Part shown: positions 37,295-45,254 of the stretch, in pieces
Position numbering within the stretch: the stretch's first letter is position 1
How the letters are laid out: each line of letters opens with the position of its first letter
Assembly: GCF_014642675.1 (NCBI RefSeq)
Contig: NZ_BMIS01000003.1
Location: 1-64,000 of the forward strand
Reading direction: 5' to 3'
Origin: Nesterenkonia cremea
Lineage (GTDB): Bacteria; Actinomycetota; Actinomycetes; Actinomycetales; Micrococcaceae
Length of the DNA: 64,000 bases
Notes under the pieces: model-generated
Database searches by the model: none
Told to the model about the DNA's origin: nothing
Seen by the model: only the letters and a program-made list of their open reading frames with translations
Made by a program: the position numbers and the translations under genes

Positions 37295-38164
37295 TCAGCC
37301 TTTGAGGGATCCGGCGGTCAGCCCGGAGATGATCTTCTTTTGGAAGACCAGCACCACGATGACCAGTGGGATGGTGATGATGACCGAGGCGGCGCTGATG
37401 GCCCCCAACGGCTGGTCGTACTGGGAGGTGCCGCTGAAGAACGTGATCGCCACCGGGACGGTCCGCGCCTCGGGTGAGGTCGTCAGGGTCACCGGAAGCA
37501 GGAACTCGTTCCAGACCAGGATGAAGACGAGGATCGCAGTGGTCGCGATGCCCGGCGTCGCCAGCGGCAGGATGATCTTGTAGAAGGCCTGGAACGGGGA
37601 GGCCCCATCCACATAGGCCGATTCCTCCAGCTCTCTCGGGATCTCCTTGAAGAAGGAGGTCAGGATGTAGATCGCCATCGGCAGCGCGAAGGTGAGCTTC
37701 GGGATGATCAGGCCCGGCAGCGTGTCGTAGAGACCGAGGTCGCTCCAGAGCGAGAACATCGGCGCTGCGATCGCGATGGTGGGAAATGTGGTGACCGAGA
37801 GGATCAGCGCCAGGAGAAGCGTCTTGCGGCGCAGCCGCAGCCGAGCCAGCGCATAGGCGGCGAAGGAGGCGAAGACGATGGCGATCGTCGTCGCGCTCAG
37901 GGCCACGATCACGGAGTTCCGCAGCGAGAGCATGAAGTTGCTGTTCTGCAGAACGGTCACATAGTTGCTCAGAGTGGGTTCGCTGGGGAACAGCTCTCCT
38001 GAGCTCAGCCCGGCTCCGGTCTTCAGCGATGTGTTGATCAGCCAGTAGAACGGAACCAGTGAGAACAGGATGACCACGACCACCAGGACCCATCGGGCAC
38101 CTGAAACGGTCCTGCGGCGCAGCATCTTGCCGCGCAGATCGGGTGCCGGTGCAGCAGCCGTCAT
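37295..38164 (-). CDS. Carbohydrate ABC transporter permease (MalG type)
   Basis: The protein has 289 residues with six membrane segments and the EAA loop ELEESAYVDGASPFQAFYKI. It directly abuts the upstream permease (TAG then ATG with no gap). It ends 47 bp before the dehydrogenase start. Confidence 0.95.
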   Translation of the reverse strand: MTAAAPAPDLRGKMLRRRTVSGARWVLVVVVILFSLVPFYWLINTSLKTGAGLSSGELFPSEPTLSNYVTVLQNSNFMLSLRNSVIVALSATTIAIVFASFAAYALARLRLRRKTLLLALILSVTTFPTIAIAAPMFSLWSDLGLYDTLPGLIIPKLTFALPMAIYILTSFFKEIPRELEESAYVDGASPFQAFYKIILPLATPGIATTAILVFILVWNEFLLPVTLTTSPEARTVPVAITFFSGTSQYDQPLGAISAASVIITIPLVIVVLVFQKKIISGLTAGSLKG

Positions 38165-39103
38165 CTACTTCTCCTTCGCTTCGTCGCGGAGGTTGCCCCC
38201 GGCGAACCGGATGTACATCAGAGCAAAGACCATGACTGTCAGGAAGGTCAGGATCGACAGTGCCGAGCCCTCCCCGATCAGCCTGTTCTCCCGGAGCTCC
38301 CGGTAGGCCAGCATCGACATCGTCTCGGTACCGTTGGCTCCTCGGGTCAGCACGAACGGCAGGTCGAAGATCCTCAGCGCATCCAGCGTGCGGAATATCG
38401 CGGCCAGGACCAGCGCCGGCTTGAGCAGCGGCAGCGTGATGTTGAAGAAGGTCTTGACCTTCGAGGCGCCGTCGATCTGCGCGGCCTCATAGACATCTGA
38501 GGGGATGACCTGCAACCCGGCCAGCACCAGCAGCGCCACGAACGGGGTGGTCTTCCAGACGTCGGCCAGGATGACCACTGCCATGGCGTATCCCGGTTCG
38601 CCGAGCCAGACCAGGTCGCCGCCGGGGAGTCCCAGGCCGTTGAGCACTGTGGTCACCAGTCCCAGGCTGGGCTCGAACATGGTGCGCCAGGTGATGGCGC
38701 TGACCACGGTGAGCACTGCATAGGGCACCAGCACCACTGTGCGCAGAAGGCCTCGGCCTCGGAACGCCTGATTCAGCAGCAGGGCCATGGCCGTGCCGAG
38801 GATCAGCTCCAGGGAGACTGAGATGACGGTGAAGGTCACGGTCTGCAGGAAGGCTGTCCACCATGCCTCGCCGGAGAGGATCTCGACGTAGTTCTGCAGC
38901 CCGACGAACCGCGAGAGGCCCGCCTGCATCAGGCTGTACTGGTTCATCGAGAGCCACAGCGCGTAGCCGATGGGGAAGGCTGCCACCAGCGCCATCAGCA
39001 CCAGAGAGGGGCTGACCATCATCCATGCCAGCCTCCGCTCGGCGACGTCCCGGGCGAGCTCCTTGGGCCTGCGGCGGCTCTTTCGCTCCTGGACCTCCGT
39101 CAT
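38165..39103 (-). CDS. Carbohydrate ABC transporter permease (MalF type)
   Basis: The protein has 312 residues. After a basic N-terminus (KSRRRPKELARDVAERR) come six membrane segments and the EAA loop VYEAAQIDGASKVKTFFNITLP. Its start overlaps the binding-protein stop by one base (TGATG), showing tight operon packing. Confidence 0.95.
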   Translation of the reverse strand: MTEVQERKSRRRPKELARDVAERRLAWMMVSPSLVLMALVAAFPIGYALWLSMNQYSLMQAGLSRFVGLQNYVEILSGEAWWTAFLQTVTFTVISVSLELILGTAMALLLNQAFRGRGLLRTVVLVPYAVLTVVSAITWRTMFEPSLGLVTTVLNGLGLPGGDLVWLGEPGYAMAVVILADVWKTTPFVALLVLAGLQVIPSDVYEAAQIDGASKVKTFFNITLPLLKPALVLAAIFRTLDALRIFDLPFVLTRGANGTETMSMLAYRELRENRLIGEGSALSILTFLTVMVFALMYIRFAGGNLRDEAKEK

Positions 39104-40371
39104 CAGAAGGCGTCCTGCGCGTCCTCGATCTGGCTGGCCATCTGCTCCACGGCAGACTCTACGTCGGTGTCTCCGGAGATCGCGTCGTAGACGTTGTCGT
39201 AGATGGCTCGTGAGACCTGCGGGTACATCGGCGTGGCAGGACGCGACGCCGCGTTCTCCACTGCTTCGCGCAGCTCGGGAGCGAAGGGCATGGCTTCCAG
39301 GACCTCGGGATCCTCATAGGTGGAGCCGCGCACCGGAGCCCGTGAATAGTCGGAGGCCATCGTCTGCTGCCACTCCTCCGAGGTGGCGAACTCGATCAGC
39401 GCCGCAGCCGCCTCGGGATTCTCGGAGTTGGAGGAGATCGCCAGGTTCCGTCCGCCCAGGATGCCCGTACCGGTCCCTTCCTCCTCCCAGCCGGGCAGCG
39501 GAGCGACGTCGAACTCTCCGGACTGGTCAGCCTCATTCAGCAGCGCGTAGGCGAAGGGCCAGTTCCGCTGGTATCCGCCGTCGCCGCCTTCGAAGGCCAA
39601 GCGCGAGTCGTCTTCGATCCAGGTCAGCGTGGAGCGCGGAACGGCGTCGGTCTCGAGTCCTTCACGCATGAACTCCAGCACCTCTCGGGTCTCCTCGGAA
39701 TCGATCACGACTTCGCCGTCATCGTCGAGGACGTCCCCTCCGGCGCTGTGCAGCAGCTCCAGGAAGTTCACCGTCAGCCCCTCGTAGGGGGAGGCCTGAT
39801 AGAGGTACTGCGTATCCTCACCCGCGGCGGCGTCCTCATAGAGCTGCTGCCAGGTCTCAGGCTCTGGAACCTCATCCGGCCGGTAGTAGATCAGGCTGGC
39901 ATCTGTGTAGTGAGGAGTCCCCCAGTAGCTGCCGTCGTAGGAGGCCGACTCCACAGTGGATTCGAGGAGGTGGTCGCTGAGCGAATCCACCAGATCGGTC
40001 TGGTCCATCAGCCACCCCTGGGCGGCGAATTCGCTCACCCATGTCACGTCCATCTGAAAGAGGTCGCATTGGGTGGACTGACCCTCCATCCGCTGGACCA
40101 TCTGGGTCCTGGCAGTGTCAGTGTCGTTGCCGAGGTCCACGTGCTCTGCCTCGACTCCCGGGTTCTCGTCCATGAAGGCCTCCAGCATGGCCTGGAAGTC
40201 TCCGCTGGTGTCGGTCTGAGCGCACATCGCGACGCTGCCTTCGACCTCACCCTCCGGGAGCTCCACCGACTCGGTATCACCGCCGGCGCCACCTCCGCCG
40301 CAGCCGGTGACGCCGAGCCCGAGCACCGACCCCGCAGCGACGAACTTCATCCAGTTCCTATGAGCAGACAT
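39103..40371 (-). CDS. Extracellular sugar-binding lipoprotein of the second ABC importer
   Basis: The protein has 422 residues from ATG 40371, with AAGGGG 6 nt upstream; an upstream extension of the frame reads into the promoter region and is rejected. The lipobox is VTGC at about 21-24, followed by a Gly-rich tether. The mature part fits SBP_bac_1 (MLEAFMDENPGVEAEHVDLG, CDLFQMDVTWVSEFAAQGWL, later RNWPFAYALL). Trehalose/maltose-type binding proteins look similar, but the ligand is not decidable. It is the first gene of a seven-gene minus-strand operon ending with the TIM-barrel gene. Confidence 0.93.
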   Translation of the reverse strand: MSAHRNWMKFVAAGSVLGLGVTGCGGGGAGGDTESVELPEGEVEGSVAMCAQTDTSGDFQAMLEAFMDENPGVEAEHVDLGNDTDTARTQMVQRMEGQSTQCDLFQMDVTWVSEFAAQGWLMDQTDLVDSLSDHLLESTVESASYDGSYWGTPHYTDASLIYYRPDEVPEPETWQQLYEDAAAGEDTQYLYQASPYEGLTVNFLELLHSAGGDVLDDDGEVVIDSEETREVLEFMREGLETDAVPRSTLTWIEDDSRLAFEGGDGGYQRNWPFAYALLNEADQSGEFDVAPLPGWEEEGTGTGILGGRNLAISSNSENPEAAAALIEFATSEEWQQTMASDYSRAPVRGSTYEDPEVLEAMPFAPELREAVENAASRPATPMYPQVSRAIYDNVYDAISGDTDVESAVEQMASQIEDAQDAF

Positions 40372-40453
40372 CTGAGTCCCCTTCTGACAGACCTCAGTCG
40401 ACGTGATGGACACCACTGGATCGTGGTGACACAGTTCACAGTAGAGCCACTTT

Positions 40454-40501
40454 TGTCGAAGGTCAACATAACTTCGGCAGTTTTTTCCATTAAATATGTT
40501 G
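40454..40501. promoter_or_regulatory. Two candidate operators in the divergent SBP/ROK region
   Basis: TGTCGAAG (40454-40461) and CTTCGGCA (40472-40479) form an inverted repeat with one mismatch and a 10-bp spacer. A second, interlocked inverted repeat is CAACATA (40464-40470) with TATGTTG (40495-40501). Both lie between the binding-protein operon and the divergent ROK gene, the usual place for a ROK repressor operator. Confidence 0.5.
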
Positions 40502-40512
40502 AAGGGTTCCTG

Positions 40513-41733
40513 ATGTGGTTGACTGGGAGCATGCCGACCGCGAACGACACCCTGCCTCGACGCGGCATCGCCGCCAGCGACATCTTTCAGCTCCTGCGCG
40601 GCGGAGAGCCCAAGAGCCGCAGCGAGTTGGCCTCGAGCACAGGGATGGCACGCTCGACGATCGCCGACCGATTGGAGGTCCTCACCGACCTGGGACTCAT
40701 CGCTCCCATCGCCGACGGCCGCTCCACCGGAGGGCGGCCGGCAGTGCGTGTCGCCCTGGTCCCCGACTCGCGCCTGATCCTCGCCGCGGACCTCGGCGCC
40801 CGTCATGCCCGCGTGGCCGTGGCCAATCTGCTCAATGAGCCCCTGGCCAGCAGCGAGGCCTCCATCCGCATCTCAGGCGGCCCGGAGGAGACCCTGCAGA
40901 CCGTCCTGAGCATGGCTGATGAGCTGCTGGCCGAAGTCGGCCGCAGCCGCGAAGATCTCATGGCGGTGGGACTCGGACTGCCGGGACCCGTCCATTTCGA
41001 GACCGGCCGGCCCTCACGGCCACCGATCATGCCCGGATGGGACAACTACGACGTCCCCGGATGGTTCCGCCGTCATATCAGCGTTCCCGTCTTGGTGGAC
41101 AACGACGTCAACATCATGGCTCGGGGCGAATACAGCCAGCTCGACGACCACATCGAGCACTTCCTGTTCGTGAAGGTGGCCACCGGCATAGGCGCTGGGA
41201 TCATCTCCGGGGGCACGCTGCAGCGCGGCGCCCAAGGCATCGCCGGCGATATCGGTCATATCCGGGTCACCAGCGGTGACGGCATCTTCTGCCACTGCGG
41301 AAACGAGGGCTGCCTGGAGGCTGTGGCCTCCGGCGCTGCTGTGGCCCGTCAGCTGCAGAGCAGCGGCTATGAGGGGGTCGAGTCCAGCCGCGACGTGGTC
41401 AGGCTGGTGGACTCCGGGGATCTGACGGCCATCCAAGCGGTCCGTCAGGCCGGCCGTGCCCTGGGTGAGGTGCTCTCGGCCAGCATCAACTTCCTGAACC
41501 CGCAGGTGATCTCAGCCGGCGGCATGATGGCCGCAGCCGGCGAGCACCTCTTGGCAGGGGTGCGCGAGGTCGTCTATCAGCGCGGCATGCCGCTGGCCAC
41601 CCAGAACCTGGACATCTCGCCGGCCCGCATCTCCCGTGAGGCAGGCCTGCTGGGCGCAAGTCTGCTCGCGCTGGACCACGCACTCTCCCCTGAGGGGTTG
41701 AACGCACTGACCGCCCACCCAGCCTCCGGCTGA
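40513..41733 (+). CDS. ROK family transcriptional regulator
   Basis: The protein has 406 residues from ATG 40513 (AAGGG 7 nt upstream); ATG 40531 is an alternative. Winged helix at about 20-60 (SDIFQLLRGGEPKSRSELASSTGMARSTIADRLEVL), then a ROK domain with LAADLGARHARVAV, GLGLPGPV, VDNDVNIMA and an intact zinc motif CHCGNEGCLE. It diverges from the second ABC/dehydrogenase operon and likely represses it until an inducer sugar binds. The DxGxT motif is changed to DLGAR, so kinase activity is doubtful. Confidence 0.92.
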   Translation: MWLTGSMPTANDTLPRRGIAASDIFQLLRGGEPKSRSELASSTGMARSTIADRLEVLTDLGLIAPIADGRSTGGRPAVRVALVPDSRLILAADLGARHARVAVANLLNEPLASSEASIRISGGPEETLQTVLSMADELLAEVGRSREDLMAVGLGLPGPVHFETGRPSRPPIMPGWDNYDVPGWFRRHISVPVLVDNDVNIMARGEYSQLDDHIEHFLFVKVATGIGAGIISGGTLQRGAQGIAGDIGHIRVTSGDGIFCHCGNEGCLEAVASGAAVARQLQSSGYEGVESSRDVVRLVDSGDLTAIQAVRQAGRALGEVLSASINFLNPQVISAGGMMAAAGEHLLAGVREVVYQRGMPLATQNLDISPARISREAGLLGASLLALDHALSPEGLNALTAHPASG

Positions 41734-41757
41734 AGGGGGCGGATCGGCTCAGCTCCG

Positions 41758-43281
41758 CTAATCGAAGAGCCGTATCGGGTTCACGATGTCGGCGAGTATG
41801 AGCAGCACCCCCATCCCCAGCAGCAGCGCGGCGACCAGATAGGTCAGCGGCAGCAGCTTGGAGATGTCGAAGGGCCCCGGATCCGGACGGCCGAAGAGCT
41901 TGGCCAGACGCCGGCGCAGACCCTCGTAGAGCGCACCCGCCACATGACCACCGTCCAGCGGCAGCAGCGGGATCAAGTTGAACACCATCAGCGCGATGTT
42001 CACACCGGCCACCAGAGACATCAGTGTGGCGAACCGCGACTCCAGCGGGATCTGTTCCTGAGCCGAGAGTTCACCGGCCAGACGCCCGACGCCGACCACG
42101 GACAGCGGACCCTCCGGGTCTCGCTCCGCCGAGGTGAAGGTGGACTCGGCCACGTCATAGACCCGCCAGGGCAGCTGGACGACGATCTCGCCCACCACCT
42201 TGGTCTGCTCCCAGACGATGGGGCCTGCCTCGGTCACCGGCTGGCGCTGCAGCTCGCTGCCTGCGCCCATGCCGATGAAGCCCACCGGCTCGGTGACCAG
42301 ACTGCCGTCGCCGTCGCGCTCGGCACGGCCCAGGCCGTCGGTGACCGGGCGGTCCACCAGCAGCGGGGTCAGCGTGGTGCTGTGGCGTTCGCCGTCGCGG
42401 ATGTACTCCAGCTGGGTGCTCTGATCCGCCGACTCCTGGATCCGAGCGGTCAGCTCATCCCAGTCCTGGACCTCCTGGCCGCCGAAGGAGACGATCTCAT
42501 CGCCGGGGCGCAGACCGGCCTCATAGGCGGGACCAGCGGGATCAGAGGCGGTGCACTCGTCCTGCCCGGCCTCCGAGTCCTCCACCGAGACCACACATTC
42601 GAAGACCTCGTTGACCTGGGTGGTCGGCTCCTCGGTGCCGTGGAGGCTGATGGTCCCAGCGGTGATCACCAGGGCGATCAGCCCGTTCATCAGCGGACCG
42701 CCCAGCATGACGATGATCCGCTTCCAGATGGGCAGCCGGTAGAACATCCGGTCCTCATCGCCGGGTTGCAGCTCCTCGGCGGCGACCTCACGGGCCTCGG
42801 AGGACATCTGCTGGAACAGCCCGGTGGACTGCGAGCGCACCAGCTTGGTGTCGGTGGGGTCCTCCCCTGCCCGATCTGCCGTATGCCGCGCCCGGCCTGC
42901 TCCTGAGGGCTGGGCTCCTGAGGACTGGGCTCCTGAAGCCTGTGCCTCCGGCTCGCCGTACTGGCTGTTGAGCTCGCGGAGGTACTCATCCTCCGGGCCG
43001 ACGTCGTCCTCGACGATCTCCGGATTCTTCCGGTCTTCATCCGGCGGCGGGTACATGCCGATCATCGCCACATAGCCGCCCAGCGGAATGGCCTTGACGC
43101 CGTATTCGGTCTCGCCGCGGCGCTTGGACCAGATGGTCGGGCCGAAGCCCACCATGTACTGGGTGACGCGGACTTTGAAGAGCTTGGCGGGGACCAGGTG
43201 CCCCACCTCATGGAGGGCGATGGAGAGCAGGATCCCGAGGATGACGATCAGGACGCCCACTGTCATGAGCAGGGCGGTCAT
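41758..43281 (-). CDS. rseP: RseP-type M50 site-2 protease (Rip1-like)
   Basis: The protein has 507 residues. This intramembrane zinc protease cuts anti-sigma factors and other membrane proteins. The active-site HEVGH is at residues 24-28, a PDZ region (GLRPGDEIVSFGGQEVQDW) lies in the middle and the third ligand region NLIPLLPLDGGHV near the end. It is longer than the usual 400-450 residues because of a hydrophilic stretch (about 90-160) that holds a Gln/Ser/Gly tandem repeat (42892-42948). It overlaps dxr by 4 bp. Confidence 0.96.
   Translation of the reverse strand: MTALLMTVGVLIVILGILLSIALHEVGHLVPAKLFKVRVTQYMVGFGPTIWSKRRGETEYGVKAIPLGGYVAMIGMYPPPDEDRKNPEIVEDDVGPEDEYLRELNSQYGEPEAQASGAQSSGAQPSGAGRARHTADRAGEDPTDTKLVRSQSTGLFQQMSSEAREVAAEELQPGDEDRMFYRLPIWKRIIVMLGGPLMNGLIALVITAGTISLHGTEEPTTQVNEVFECVVSVEDSEAGQDECTASDPAGPAYEAGLRPGDEIVSFGGQEVQDWDELTARIQESADQSTQLEYIRDGERHSTTLTPLLVDRPVTDGLGRAERDGDGSLVTEPVGFIGMGAGSELQRQPVTEAGPIVWEQTKVVGEIVVQLPWRVYDVAESTFTSAERDPEGPLSVVGVGRLAGELSAQEQIPLESRFATLMSLVAGVNIALMVFNLIPLLPLDGGHVAGALYEGLRRRLAKLFGRPDPGPFDISKLLPLTYLVAALLLGMGVLLILADIVNPIRLFD
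42892..42948 (-). repeat. 15-bp period in-frame repeat in rseP (AQ.SG units)
   Basis: Three to four 15-bp units encode EAQAS-GAQSS-GAQPS-GAGRA in the cytoplasmic insertion of RseP. Units differ by one or two bases. Its period and Gln spacing match repeats in other genes of this window. Confidence 0.85.
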
Positions 43282-44609
43282 CGGCTCACCCCAGAGACGC
43301 CGCCGGCCTGCACAGCAGAACCGGCAGAACCAGCCCGAACAGAACCAGCCCCGATCAGTTCATCGGCCCGGCGTCGCGCCCAGGTCTCGGCTCCGATGAC
43401 GTCCTCCAGACAGAGCTGCTCGGCCCGGTGGCCCTCATGCTCTCCCAGGACCTTCTCCACGGTCTCCACAATCTGGCCGAAGCCCAGCTGGCCTTCATGG
43501 AAGGCGTCCACCGCCTGCTCATTCGCGGCGTTGTAGACCGCCATATGGGTGGCCGAGGCCGCACAGGCCTGCTTGGCCAGCCGCACGGCAGGGAATCGCT
43601 CATGGTCCAGCGGCTCGAAGTCCCACTGCATGATCTGGGTCCAGTCGATGGGCTCATCCACCTTCTCCAGCCGGTCCGGCCAGGACAGTCCCAGGGCGAT
43701 GGGCACCAGCATCCGCGGCGGCCCGGCCTGGGCCAGAGTGGAGCCGTCCTGGAACTCCACCAGCGAGTGGATGATCTGCTGCGGGTGGATGACCGTCTCG
43801 ATGTCCTCCAGGGGGATGTCGAAGAGCAGGTGGGCCTCGATGACCTCCAGGGCCTTGTTGACCAGTGTGGCCGAGTTCGTGGTCACCACCCGGCCCATAT
43901 CGAAGTTGGGGTGCTTCAACGCCTCCGCCGGAGTGACCGCGCTCAGCGATTCGGCCGGCCAGTCGCGGAAGGGCCCGCCTGAGGCGGTGACGATCAGTCG
44001 GCGGACCTCGCTGTCCCCGCTGAGCTCACCGTCACGCCCGACGGCGCACATCCCCTTCTCATGGCGGCCTGAGGTCAGCGCCTGGGCCAGCGCGGAATGC
44101 TCCGAGTCCACCGGCACGATCTGGCCGGGACGGGTCTGCGCGGCAGGGACCAGCGCTCCCCCGACCACCAGGGACTCCTTATTGGCCAGGGCCAGAGTGG
44201 CTCCGGTGCGCAGCGCGGCCAGCGTGGGGCGCAGTCCGATGGAGCCCGTCATGCCGTTGAGCACCACACCCTCGGAGGCGGGCGCGGAAGAGCTGAGCGC
44301 CTGGGCGGCGATCTGCTCGGCCGCCGTCGGGCCGGTGAGGATCTCCACCTCATGGGTGGCTCCGGCCTCGGCCAGCGCCTGGGACAGCGGCAGCTGATCG
44401 GGGTTCTCCGCAGTGCCGCCGTCGGTGGCGATGCCTGCGATCCTGGCCCCGGTGGCGGCCACCTGCTGCGCGAGCAGACGGGTGTTGGCGCCGGCGGCGA
44501 GCGCCACGACGTCGAAGCGTCCGGCGTTGCGGGAGATGACGTCCAGGGCCTGTGTGCCGATGGAGCCGGTGGAGCCGAGGATGGCCACTTCTCGGGTGTC
44601 TTCAGGCAT
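43278..44609 (-). CDS. dxr: 1-deoxy-D-xylulose 5-phosphate reductoisomerase
   Basis: The protein has 443 residues from ATG 44609. It makes MEP from DXP with NADPH, the first committed MEP step. ILGSTGSIGTQALDVI (cofactor), VDSEHSAL, TASGGPFRDW and HPNFDMGRVVTTNSATLVNKALEVIEAHLLF are clear. The C-terminus ends in an added Gly/Ala/Ser stretch from 15-bp repeats (43301-43353). An ATG at 44618 is possible. It is followed by rseP with a 4-bp overlap. Confidence 0.97.
   Translation of the reverse strand: MPEDTREVAILGSTGSIGTQALDVISRNAGRFDVVALAAGANTRLLAQQVAATGARIAGIATDGGTAENPDQLPLSQALAEAGATHEVEILTGPTAAEQIAAQALSSSAPASEGVVLNGMTGSIGLRPTLAALRTGATLALANKESLVVGGALVPAAQTRPGQIVPVDSEHSALAQALTSGRHEKGMCAVGRDGELSGDSEVRRLIVTASGGPFRDWPAESLSAVTPAEALKHPNFDMGRVVTTNSATLVNKALEVIEAHLLFDIPLEDIETVIHPQQIIHSLVEFQDGSTLAQAGPPRMLVPIALGLSWPDRLEKVDEPIDWTQIMQWDFEPLDHERFPAVRLAKQACAASATHMAVYNAANEQAVDAFHEGQLGFGQIVETVEKVLGEHEGHRAEQLCLEDVIGAETWARRRADELIGAGSVRAGSAGSAVQAGGVSGVSR
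43301..43353 (-). repeat. 15-bp period repeat encoding the Dxr C-terminal tail
   Basis: Two copies of GGGCTGGTTCTG plus a related third unit encode GAGSV-RAGSA-GSAVQ near the Dxr end. This lies outside the conserved enzyme core. Confidence 0.7.
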
Positions 44610-44646
44610 GCGCCCCATTATCCATCAAACGGGTACCCTGGTCCTC

Positions 44647-45123
44647 ATGACCATCACGCTCAGGGAAGTAGAGACCGCGGATCTGGACCAGTTCTTCCGG
44701 TTCCAGCAGGACGCCGACGCCGCCCATATGGCTGGGTTCGCGCCGACCAACCCCAAGGACCGCAGCATCTTCGACCTCCACTGGAGCGGACTGCTCAACC
44801 ATGACAAGTCCCTGGTGCGCACCATCGACGTCGACGGTGTGCCGGCCGGTTCGATCGCAGCCTTCCACGCCACCGATCAGGACCCGGCCGAGATCATGTT
44901 CTGGACCGACAAGCAGTTCTGGGGCCAGGGTGTGACCACTCAGGCCTTCGACCAGTTCCTCCAGGAGTTCACCACCCGGCCCGTGCAGGCCCGCGTGGTG
45001 GAGGACAACCACGGATCGTTGAAGATCCTGGAGTCCCGCGGCTTCGAGGAGGTCGGCGAGGAGTCGGTCTTCTCCAACGCCCGCGCCGCCGTGGTCAAGG
45101 AGAAGGTCCTGCAGCTGGGCTGA
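44647..45123 (+). CDS. GNAT family N-acetyltransferase (RimJ/RimL-like)
   Basis: The protein has 158 residues from ATG 44647. LREVETADLDQFFRFQQD at the start, FWGQGVTTQAFDQFLQEF (acetyl-CoA loop) and VVEDNHGSLKILESRGFEEVGE at the end fit the Acetyltransf_3 group. It diverges from dxr across 37 bp; TACCCT at 44632-44637 could be a -10 giving a near-leaderless message. The substrate is unknown. Confidence 0.9.
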   Translation: MTITLREVETADLDQFFRFQQDADAAHMAGFAPTNPKDRSIFDLHWSGLLNHDKSLVRTIDVDGVPAGSIAAFHATDQDPAEIMFWTDKQFWGQGVTTQAFDQFLQEFTTRPVQARVVEDNHGSLKILESRGFEEVGEESVFSNARAAVVKEKVLQLG

Positions 45124-45146
45124 TCCCCACTGCCGCACAGACACCG

Positions 45147-45212
45147 GACGCCGAGAGCTTCCTGCACTGCCGTGAGATCTATGCCGCGGCAGGGATGAGA
45201 GCTCTCGGCGTC
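45147..45212. terminator. Nested hairpin terminator between converging genes
   Basis: A 13-bp perfect outer stem (GACGCCGAGAGCT 45147-45159 with 45200-45212) encloses CTGCCG/CGGCAG pairing. It lies between the GNAT gene and the symporter gene and can serve both. Confidence 0.85.
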
Positions 45213-45254
45213 TTCGTATATGGGCGGGGTCCGGAGGACGCTCTGGACGGCAGC

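Noticed and set aside
37248..38093. N-terminal extension of the dehydrogenase frame ending at 36114
   Set aside because: It overlaps the permease gene in another frame and lacks any family pattern; the clear start with GGAAGGAG is at 37247.
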